Assembly: GCA_030832235.1 (NCBI GenBank) | Contig: JAURJO010000314.1 | Coordinates: 1-6,207 of the forward strand | Source of the DNA: Verrucomicrobiota bacterium | GTDB lineage: Bacteria; Verrucomicrobiota; Verrucomicrobiia; Opitutales; Opitutaceae | Direction of reading: 5' to 3' | DNA length: 6,207 bases | Shown here: in pieces, positions 1-5,295 of the stretch | How positions within the stretch are numbered: the first letter of the stretch is position 1 | Layout of the letters: every line of letters begins with the position of its first letter | The notes under the pieces: model-generated | Told to the model about the DNA's origin: nothing | The model's input: only the letters and a program-made list of their open reading frames with translations | Databases searched by the model: none | Position numbers and translations under genes: made by a program

Positions 1-443
1 ACCGTCTTGATGTTGGGCGCGAAGCGCTGCTCGTTGATCGCGATGGCGTCGTTGTCGGTCTCCCGGGCCGAGGCCACGGTGAACGCGTCGAGTTTGATGA
101 CGTCACCGGTGCCGAAGCGCGCCGTGCTGGAGAGATCAAAGTCCTGCGTGATCATCCGGCCGGCGCTCACGGTCACAGTGGCGCGCTGGCTATCGAGGCC
201 GGTATAGAAAACCTCGAGAGTCACCTGGCCGGCCGGAAGGTTGGCGAGGCGGTAGGTGCCGTACTGGTCGGTGAACGCGACGAGGTCAGTGCCGGTGACG
301 GAGATACGCGCGTTGTTGAGGAATTTACCGGCGACGAGGTTCTGCACCCGACCGGTGACACCGCCGGTGGCGGGCTGGGCGGCGTGGACGAGGCAGCCAG
401 CAAGGGCGGTCGCGAGGGCGAGGATGAGGCGCAGGCGGTTCAT
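1..443 (-). CDS. TonB-dependent outer-membrane receptor, N-terminal part (cut by window edge)
   Basis: The first 147 codons of a receptor that runs off the left edge; it starts at the ATG at 443-441. Residues 1-21 form a signal peptide (basic MNRLR, then a hydrophobic LILALATALAG core, likely cleaved after VHA21). Residues 28-105 are a carboxypeptidase-regulatory-like beta-sandwich with the usual GGVTGRV opening and TDQYGTYRLANLPAG core (58-72). Residues 116-147 (IKLDAFTVASARETD, then INEQRFAPNIKT) are the lead-in to the plug domain, which lies outside the window. Such receptors sit in the outer membrane and import large or scarce nutrients using TonB energy; the substrate cannot be told here. 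LAGC at 14-17 also fits a lipobox, so lipidation at C17 is an alternative to signal peptidase I cleavage. The gene lies 43 bases downstream of the nitrilase gene on the same strand. No Shine-Dalgarno is visible. The family call is firm. Confidence 0.9.
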   Translation of the reverse strand, partial: MNRLRLILALATALAGCLVHAAQPATGGVTGRVQNLVAGKFLNNARISVTGTDLVAFTDQYGTYRLANLPAGQVTLEVFYTGLDSQRATVTVSAGRMITQDFDLSSTARFGTGDVIKLDAFTVASARETDNDAIAINEQRFAPNIKT

Positions 444-486
444 GACGGGGAAGGAGTTAGAACGAGGATGGAAAGCCGGTGCATCG

Positions 487-1797
487 TCACGGACGGTGGC
501 GGGGTAACTCGGCTTTGAAGTCGCCGAGGCTCGACCAGTGGAGGCGCTGGTTAAGGTCGACTTCCGCGACGACCACGGTGCCCCAATCGCTGGCTTGCGC
601 AAGAAGGCGGCCGTCCTGGCCGTAGACTCCGGAGACCATCCAATCCTGCTTCGCGTCCGTGTGCGTGCTGCTCACCACATAAACGTGGTTCTCGCAGGCG
701 CGGGCGGCGGCAAGGAGCGGATTGCAGCCCATCACCGGAAAGGCGATCACCTCCGCGCCGCGGTTGCTCAGCTCGCGGGCGACCTCGGGGAAGAAACCGT
801 CGTAGCAGACCATGAGGCCCACCGTACCGAAGGAGGTCTTGAAGACGGGATACTCGTGTCCGGGAGTGATGCCGCCCTCGATCTCGCCGCGGGGAAGGCA
901 GATCTTGCGGTACTTTCCGAGGAAGCCGCCGTCCGGGCCGATCAGCGCGGCAACGTTGTAAATGAGCGGCCCGTCGCGCTCGACGAGCCCGACCACGAGG
1001 TGCATCCGGTGTTCGTGCGCGAGGCGTCCGAAATACTCGGTCGAAGGACCCGGGACCGGTTCCGCGACGGCGGCGTAGTTTGTGCCGCCACCGAAGGTCA
1101 CGACTTCCGGCAGCACGACGAAGTCGGCCTTTTGCCGCGCTGCGTCGGCGATCAGCGGCGCGAAGGCCTGGCGGCGGGCTTCGGGTGTGCGAGCCTCACG
1201 GGGCACGAAATGCACCGCGGCGAGGCGCACAATGCGGGTCGCGGGCGCCGGCGCGGGCGTCAGTTTCACCTCCGCCCACTCGACCCGGGCGTTCGCGGTC
1301 CAGCGGAACTCGAGTTCGACCAACGCGCGGTTGGCGGCGGCGGGAGCGCGATACGTGCCGCGCACCTCCGTCCAGCCGGGTTTCTTTTCCGCGCCGTCCT
1401 CAGGGTACTCCGGCTCCGCGCGCGGCTTCTTTCCGCTTTGATAGGACGCCGTCGAGGGTTCGTCGCGCATCACCGGTTTGCCCTGCGCGTCCTGCCAATG
1501 GATCCGCACAACGGCGGCTCGGCGCCCGTCGGCGTTGTGGACGTGGCGCAGCGCCGAAAACGCGTAGGTGACGCCGCCTTCCACGGGAAACGTGCGCTGC
1601 CAGCGTCCAATGCGGCCGGCCTGCGCGTCTGAGGAAATGATAAGGGCGCCGTTGCCGGTGGGGCCGCCGGAGGGGTCGAACGTGAAGCGGGGAGCGATCT
1701 CATCGCGCAAGATCGCGGCGGACCATTCCGGCGGCGCTTCGGCGGCGGTGAGTGAAACGAGCGGAAGCAGCAGCAGGAGTACGATCGCGGGGTGCAT
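487..1797 (-). CDS. Exported carbon-nitrogen hydrolase (nitrilase superfamily) with N-terminal beta-sandwich domain
   Basis: A 436-residue protein. Residues 1-19 are a signal peptide (MHPAIVLLLLLPLVSLTAA). Residues about 25-180 look like a galactose-binding/CBM-type beta-sandwich (GGVTYAFSA, VRIHWQDAQGKPV, GWTEVRGTYRAP, ending VEWAEVKLTP). Residues 188-425 are the nitrilase fold with the full catalytic triad: E231 in VLPEVVTF, K298 in GKYRKICLP, and C331 in LMVCYDGFFPE. The position after RK-x is C300, where many relatives have His (HLP). The family cleaves non-peptide C-N bonds in amides, carbamoyl compounds and sometimes nitriles; the substrate here is unknown. Most characterised members are cytoplasmic, about 260-330 residues, and lack the extra domain, so the signal peptide plus sandwich suggests periplasmic or surface action. 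It sits between the NHL-propeller and TonB-receptor genes. The ATG at 1797 is chosen because it begins the signal peptide; no Shine-Dalgarno precedes it. Confidence 0.9.
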   Translation of the reverse strand: MHPAIVLLLLLPLVSLTAAEAPPEWSAAILRDEIAPRFTFDPSGGPTGNGALIISSDAQAGRIGRWQRTFPVEGGVTYAFSALRHVHNADGRRAAVVRIHWQDAQGKPVMRDEPSTASYQSGKKPRAEPEYPEDGAEKKPGWTEVRGTYRAPAAANRALVELEFRWTANARVEWAEVKLTPAPAPATRIVRLAAVHFVPREARTPEARRQAFAPLIADAARQKADFVVLPEVVTFGGGTNYAAVAEPVPGPSTEYFGRLAHEHRMHLVVGLVERDGPLIYNVAALIGPDGGFLGKYRKICLPRGEIEGGITPGHEYPVFKTSFGTVGLMVCYDGFFPEVARELSNRGAEVIAFPVMGCNPLLAAARACENHVYVVSSTHTDAKQDWMVSGVYGQDGRLLAQASDWGTVVVAEVDLNQRLHWSSLGDFKAELPRHRP

Positions 1798-1864
1798 GCG
1801 GATCTTGGGGTGCGGGGAGATTCACCAACGTCCCGAGGTCAGCGTCGACCGCAAATCCCGCTCC

Positions 1865-1882
1865 TCGCGCGGGGCCGCGCGA
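1865..1882 (-). terminator. GC-rich perfect hairpin after the NHL gene
   Basis: Eight-base perfect inverted repeat (TCGCGCGG and CCGCGCGA) around a two-base centre, starting 6 bases past the NHL-gene stop codon and ending 67 bases before the nitrilase start. No T-run follows, only ATTTG after about 8 bases, so it is not a classical intrinsic terminator. It could partly end transcription or protect the 3' end of the upstream message. GC-rich DNA produces such palindromes by chance, so confidence is modest. Confidence 0.3.
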
Positions 1883-1888
1883 CTGCGT

Positions 1889-2992
1889 TCAGTGCGGGAG
1901 CCGCCGGATCACACGGATGCGGTGCGCCTCGCTGTCGCCGATGTAGATGCCGCCGTCGGCATCGGCGAAAATTCCGTGGAGGCGCGCGAGCCGGCAGGCG
2001 AGGGCGGGTCCGTCGGGCCCGTCTCCCTTCTCCCCGGTTCCGGCGATCAGCTCGAGGCGTCCGGTGCGCGCATTGATCATCCGCACGCTGTGGCTTTCGG
2101 TGTCGGCCAGCCAGACGTTGCCGTCGGCGTCGATCGCGAGGCCTTTGGGTCCCGAGAGGGAGGCCTCGCGGGCCGGTCCGCCGTGGCCCGTGAATCCTTT
2201 TTTCCCGGTGCCGGCGACGTGGTGGATCGTGCCGCGCACCGGATCGAGGCGGAACACCTGGTTGCCCTCGCGCGTGGCGAGCCAGAGGTTGCCTTCGCGG
2301 TCGAAGTCGATCGAACGCGGGCCGCGCAGGGGAGTCCCCGCGATCGGCGCGCCATCGGGTGTGTCGCCGGCCCGGCCGGTGCCGGCGAAGGTGGAAATGA
2401 CTCCGGTGCGGGCGTCGATCCGGCGGATGACATGGTTGCCGATGTCGCAGACGAAGAGGTTTCCCGCGCGGTCGAATTGAATGCTGTGCGGCTGCCGGAA
2501 GCGCGCCGCGATGGCCGGTCCCCCGTCGCCCGCGTAGCCGGGCTGTCCGTCGCCAGCGATCGTGGTGATGATGCCCGTTTTCAACGCGATCTTGCGCACG
2601 GCGTGGTTCGCCATGTCGACGACGTACAGGTCTCCCGCGGCGTCGAAGCGGATCTCGTGCGGAAGATTGAAGGTCGCGAGTCGCGCCGGTCCGCCGTCGC
2701 CGGTGAAGCCCTTCGCGCCTGTTCCGGCGATAGTTGTGATCGTGCCGTCGGATGCGATGCGGCGGATGCGTTGGCCGGTGTACTCGCAGAACCAGAGCGC
2801 GCCGTCGGGTCCGCGCACCACGCCGAATGGGTTGTCGAGTTTCGCGAGGCGCGCCGGACCTCCGTCACCGGAGAATCCTTTTTCGCCGGTGCCCGCCGCG
2901 GATTCGATGATCCAACCGGAAGCGGCGCCCTGCGACGCCGGCAGGGTGAAAGCGACCAACAGGAGACCGGTGAACAAGCGGGGTAGGGCCAT
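1889..2992 (-). CDS. Exported NHL-repeat six-bladed beta-propeller protein
   Basis: A 367-residue protein from the ATG at 2992. An in-frame GTG at 3004 would add four residues (MNSR), but the ATG gives a cleaner signal peptide (MALPRLFTGLLLVAFTLPASQG, cleaved near 22-24). The rest is six NHL blades. Each opens with an AGTG-type loop, at residues 33, 89, 146, 203, 260 and 317, five of six followed by a GDGGPA or similar turn. Each continues with a core of the form GPRSIDFDREGNLWLAT...NQVFRLD, at about 54-81, 110-136, 167-193, 224-250, 281-307 and 337-362. Spacing is 56-57 residues throughout. Six blades make a complete propeller, so the gene looks intact. NHL propellers bind ligands, proteins or act as lactonase- or lyase-like enzymes; no catalytic signature was recognised, so the job is unknown. 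Export and its place at the head of the nitrilase and TonB-receptor genes suggest an envelope role. Confidence 0.9.
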   Translation of the reverse strand: MALPRLFTGLLLVAFTLPASQGAASGWIIESAAGTGEKGFSGDGGPARLAKLDNPFGVVRGPDGALWFCEYTGQRIRRIASDGTITTIAGTGAKGFTGDGGPARLATFNLPHEIRFDAAGDLYVVDMANHAVRKIALKTGIITTIAGDGQPGYAGDGGPAIAARFRQPHSIQFDRAGNLFVCDIGNHVIRRIDARTGVISTFAGTGRAGDTPDGAPIAGTPLRGPRSIDFDREGNLWLATREGNQVFRLDPVRGTIHHVAGTGKKGFTGHGGPAREASLSGPKGLAIDADGNVWLADTESHSVRMINARTGRLELIAGTGEKGDGPDGPALACRLARLHGIFADADGGIYIGDSEAHRIRVIRRLPH

Positions 2993-2997
2993 GCGCG

Positions 2998-3026
2998 AAT
3001 TCACGCCGTGCGCGGGGCCGCGTCAA
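2998..3026 (-). promoter_or_regulatory. Candidate promoter of the NHL gene, possibly leaderless
   Basis: Reading the minus strand, TTGACG (3026-3021) matches a sigma-70 -35 box in five of six bases. A 17-base spacer follows, then TGAATT (3003-2998), which matches the -10 consensus in only three of six. The expected start of transcription, six to seven bases later, falls on the A of the ATG at 2992, which would make the message leaderless. The -10 match is weak, so this is tentative. Confidence 0.25.
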
Positions 3027-3124
3027 CGCGCCGGGCACCGCGGAAACGCGCCGTTGCGCCCCGACTTGGGCGATGGCGGAATCTGCTTTTCGGAAATTCT
3101 TCGCGGAATCGCTTCGCCCGGTGG

Positions 3125-3158
3125 AACCACGAAAGAACACGAAGGGACACGAATGATT
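3125..3158. repeat. Decamer element A (ACCACGAA type)
   Basis: Three 10-base units in tandem at 3127-3156 (CCACGAAAGA, ACACGAAGGG, ACACGAATGA), preceded by AA and followed by TT. CACGAA recurs exactly every 10 bases. The 34-base block matches element B at 24 of 34 positions by hand alignment, and both begin AACCACG and end ACACGRATGATT. I recall similar ACCACGAAGGACACGAAGG strings as dispersed intergenic repeats in verrucomicrobia and other environmental bacteria; their function is not known to me. Confidence 0.75.
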
Positions 3159-3243
3159 CAGAGCTGATTTTTTCCGCGCCTCCCGGACTTTTGTTCAGAA
3201 CCCGCTGTTTTGTGATGAAGTTCAGGCTCGCTGCGCGTTTTTT

Positions 3244-3277
3244 AACCACGGATCGATACGGATTCACACGGATGATT
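3244..3277. repeat. Decamer element B (ACCACGGAT type)
   Basis: Three 10-base units at 3246-3275 (CCACGGATCG, ATACGGATTC, ACACGGATGA), flanked by AA and TT like element A, with ACGGAT recurring exactly every 10 bases. It starts 119 bases after element A, in the same orientation. The consistent A-to-G change at the base after ACG in all three units suggests two subfamilies of one element rather than one copy decaying at random. Confidence 0.75.
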
Positions 3278-3375
3278 GGGCGGTCTGGTGCAGTGGCGGT
3301 TGCAGCGGCGGATCAGGCCGGTGGCGGGATTCCCTCAGCTGCCGCCGTTTGCTCCTGTCGGCCGGTTTGGAGCAT

Positions 3376-3423
3376 GGTGCAACACGGGCTACAGAATCCC
3401 AAAGATTGCGCTGTACCCCGCAC
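3376..3423 (+). other. Long imperfect hairpin upstream of the DNA polymerase gene
   Basis: Ten-base arms CGGGCTACAG (3385-3394) and CTGTACCCCG (3411-3420) pair with one mismatch. Inside them AATC (3395-3398) pairs with GATT (3404-3407) over a CCAAA loop, leaving GCG (3408-3410) as a one-sided bulge. Outside, GTG (3377-3379) can pair with CAC (3421-3423) across an unpaired CAACA. The hairpin ends about 83 bases before the chosen polymerase start, so it could be a 5'-UTR structure, a small structured RNA or a REP-like palindrome. No known riboswitch was recognised. Confidence 0.45.
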
Positions 3424-3505
3424 GGCTGCGGCGAAGCAGGGTGTTTCCCGCTTGCCGGAACCGCATGAGGCGCGGGCAATCAGCGCGATGTCCGGGGGTC
3501 CCGCC

Positions 3506-4672
3506 ATGATCGTGCACCTCGACGCCGACGCCTTCTTCGTCTCCTGCGAACTGGCGCGACGGCCGGAATTGCGCGGGCGGCGTTGCGCCGTCGGCGGCGG
3601 GGAGCGCGGGATCATTTCCTCGGCGAGCTACGAGGCGCGTGCGGCGGGGGTCTACACGCCGATGCCGTCGCGTCGGGCGCTGCAGGTCTGTCCCGACCTG
3701 ATCCTGCTGCCGCACACGGCGGGACTTTACGGGGACGTTTCCCGGCGGATGTTCGATCTCTGCGAGACGCTCACGCCCCTGGTGCAACGGAACTCGATCG
3801 ACGAGGGGTATCTTGACCTCCACCCGTGCGGCCTCGCCACGCCGGAAGCGGTCGAGGCCGCGGTGCGCGGACTGCAGGCGCGTATCTGGGCGGAGTTGCA
3901 GGTGCCGGTGTCCTTCGGCATCGCCACCAACAAACTGCTCGCGCAGATCGCTTCCAAACTCCGCAAGCCGCGCGGATTCGTGGTCGTGCCGCCTGGCGAG
4001 GAAGCGGCCTTTTTGGCGCCACTGGCGGTTGGACGGTTGCCGGGAATCGGCGCGAAGACCGAGGCCGTTCTCACCGGATCGCACGGGTTGCGGCTGATCG
4101 GCGACATCACCGCTGCGTCGGAGCCGTCTTTGCGCGCGGCGTTTGGAAACGGCTGGCGTTCGATGCTGGCCGCGGCGCGCGGGGAGGACGACTCGCCGGT
4201 CGATACCAGTGAGGAGGACGCGCGGAGTTATTCGCAGCAGGAGACTTTCGCGGTCGACATCGCCGATCCGGCGGAGGTCGAGCGCATCGCCAAGCGCATG
4301 GTGGACGAGCTGCTGGCCAAGGTGCGGGCCGACGGCAAACGCGTTCGCACGCTCACGGTGAAGGTGCGGTATCCGGATTTCTCCCAGGCCGCCCATGGGC
4401 GCAGTCTAGCCGAGGCGACCGATCTCGAGACGCCGTTTTACCCGCTGGTGGCGCCGCTGCTGCGGGAAGCTTGGAGACTGAGGCGACCGCTGAGACTGGT
4501 TTCGGTGCGCTTCTCCGGGGTGGAGTCGGCCGCGAGCCAGTTGGAGATGTTCGGGGCAGACGACGAGAAACGCCGGCGACTCGCCGCCACGATGGATCGC
4601 CTTAACCGCGAGGGTCTCGGCGGCGGTGTGCTGCATGGCCACCAGCTTGCCAAACCGGCGCGCCGGTCCTAA
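3506..4672 (+). CDS. dinB: Y-family DNA polymerase, DinB (DNA polymerase IV) type
   Basis: A 388-residue translesion polymerase that copies past damaged bases at the cost of fidelity. The catalytic metal ligands are present: D6 and D8 in HLDADAFF, and D99-E100 in RNSIDEGY. F11 occupies the steric-gate position that excludes ribonucleotides. SYEARAAGV (41-49) is the family's nucleotide-binding segment. A helix-hairpin-helix follows at about 178-189 (LPGIGAKTEAVL), and the little finger starts near 240 (SYSQQETF) and ends near 340. QLEMF (345-349) resembles a sliding-clamp-binding motif; the remaining tail of about 40 residues is basic. Length and domain order are normal for the family. The ATG at 3506 is chosen because MIVHLDADAFF is the usual N-terminus; in-frame ATGs at 3488 (six extra residues) and 3374 (44 extra) are possible. 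The FmdB-like gene follows after 17 bases, probably co-transcribed. No convincing LexA box was found upstream. Confidence 0.93.
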   Translation: MIVHLDADAFFVSCELARRPELRGRRCAVGGGERGIISSASYEARAAGVYTPMPSRRALQVCPDLILLPHTAGLYGDVSRRMFDLCETLTPLVQRNSIDEGYLDLHPCGLATPEAVEAAVRGLQARIWAELQVPVSFGIATNKLLAQIASKLRKPRGFVVVPPGEEAAFLAPLAVGRLPGIGAKTEAVLTGSHGLRLIGDITAASEPSLRAAFGNGWRSMLAAARGEDDSPVDTSEEDARSYSQQETFAVDIADPAEVERIAKRMVDELLAKVRADGKRVRTLTVKVRYPDFSQAAHGRSLAEATDLETPFYPLVAPLLREAWRLRRPLRLVSVRFSGVESAASQLEMFGADDEKRRRLAATMDRLNREGLGGGVLHGHQLAKPARRS

Positions 4673-4689
4673 TTCCCCAGCTCCGTTTT

Positions 4690-5277
4690 ATGCCCATCTA
4701 CGAGTATTACTGTCCGGATAACCACACGATCTACCAGTTCTACGCGAAGACCTTGGCGCAGGGACAGACGGTGCCGAAATGCCCGGCGAACCCGTCGTTC
4801 CGGATGAAGAAGCTGGTCTCGGCCTTCGCCATCACCAGTGGCGGCGCCAAGGATGACGCCGCGGAGAAAAAGCCCGACGACGTCGGCGCGGCGGGCGGCG
4901 ATCCGACCGAGGATGCCCGCATGGAGTCGGCGATGAACGCGATGGAGAAGGAGTTCGCGAGCGTCGACGAGAACGACCCCAAGGCGATGGCGCGCATGAT
5001 GCGCCGGATGTCGGAGCTCACCGGCGAGAAGATCGACGGCGAGATGGAGGAGGTCGTGCGCAAACTCGAGGAAGGCGCGGATCCCGACTCGCTCGAGGAC
5101 CAGCTCGGCGGCGGCGACGAGGCCGGTGGCGGCATGGATGATCCCTACGGCGACGGCATGGGCATGGGCGGTCCAGGGGCGGGAGGCCCGCCGCCCGACC
5201 CGAAGGAGCCGCGGCACCGTTTCCGCGTGCGCCGCACGGCACCGCGCCGCGATCCGCAGCTGTACGACTACACCTGA
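4690..5277 (+). CDS. FmdB-like small protein with a degenerate zinc ribbon
   Basis: A 195-residue protein. Residues 1-48 (MPIYEYYC, then VPKCPANPSFRMKKLVSAFAI) match the N-terminal zinc ribbon of the FmdB/CxxC family, whose members are usually called putative regulators. The normal pattern is two CxxC pairs; here only the first cysteine of each remains (C8 in CPDNH, C31 in CPANP), with H12 as a possible substitute ligand. Zinc binding is therefore doubtful. Residues 49-73 are a probably disordered linker; 74-128 are charged and helical (EDARMESAMNAMEKEF, then KAMARMMRRM and EMEEVVRKLEEG); 139-171 are rich in Gly, Met, Asp and Pro; 172-189 are strongly basic. It lies 17 bases after the DinB stop and probably shares its transcript. 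Function is unknown; family membership is fairly sure, regulatory role is not. Confidence 0.8.
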   Translation: MPIYEYYCPDNHTIYQFYAKTLAQGQTVPKCPANPSFRMKKLVSAFAITSGGAKDDAAEKKPDDVGAAGGDPTEDARMESAMNAMEKEFASVDENDPKAMARMMRRMSELTGEKIDGEMEEVVRKLEEGADPDSLEDQLGGGDEAGGGMDDPYGDGMGMGGPGAGGPPPDPKEPRHRFRVRRTAPRRDPQLYDYT

Positions 5278-5295
5278 ACCGCCGTGCGGTTTCAG
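5274..5295. terminator. Hairpin between convergent genes, holding both stop codons
   Basis: CTGAACCGC (5274-5282) pairs with GCGGTTTCAG (5286-5295) around a CGT loop, with one bulged T. The TGA of the FmdB-like gene (5275-5277) lies in the left arm and the TGA of the lyase gene (5294-5292, minus strand) lies in the right arm. Its position between convergent genes suggests a two-way terminator or 3'-end stabiliser. No T-run follows on either side. Confidence 0.45.

Larger units (their letters stand above)
2993..3505. other. Intergenic region between the divergent NHL and DNA polymerase genes
   Basis: About 510 bases with no convincing gene. From the left it holds: the candidate NHL promoter; a featureless GC-rich stretch to about 3120; decamer element A; an AT-richer stretch with four T-tracts (3168-3173, 3189-3192, 3208-3211, 3238-3243); decamer element B; an imperfect tandem 12-base repeat (TGCAGTGGCGGT then TGCAGCGGCGGA, 3289-3312); and a long hairpin at 3376-3423. 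The plus frame of the polymerase happens to stay open across the region from 3008, but its translation shows no Y-family features and runs through both repeat elements, so it is read as non-coding. Both flanking genes must be transcribed outward from here. Confidence 0.7.

Noticed and set aside
538..1632. Long open frame (364 codons) on the plus strand
   Set aside because: It lies antisense to the nitrilase gene, whose catalytic triad and signal peptide are clear. Its translation has no recognisable domain and is Arg/Ala/Gly-rich, as expected for a GC-rich shadow frame.
1568..2986. Long open frame (472 codons) on the plus strand
   Set aside because: It is antisense to the NHL gene; its internal repetition merely mirrors the propeller blades.
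3193..3201. GTTCAGAAC palindrome as a LexA box for dinB
   Set aside because: The spacer is one base. The verrucomicrobial LexA motif, as I recall it, is TGTTC-N4-GAACA, so spacing does not fit, and the site is over 300 bases from the start codon.
3001..3267. Small minus-strand open frame containing SFVSLRVLSWFH
   Set aside because: The peptide is a translation of decamer element A; such strings appear in spurious predicted proteins because the repeat is dispersed.
3289..3312. Tandem imperfect 12-base repeat
   Set aside because: Ten of twelve bases match, but with only two copies in GC-rich DNA this is weak; it is mentioned in the intergenic entry only.
3008..3505. Upstream extension of the DNA polymerase reading frame
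   Set aside because: The frame is open, but it translates two intergenic repeat elements and a hairpin, and Y-family polymerases begin just before the HLDADAFF motif. Starts at 3374 or 3488 remain possible but are not preferred.
3389..4396. Open frame of 335 codons on the minus strand
   Set aside because: It is antisense to the DNA polymerase gene and shows no family features.
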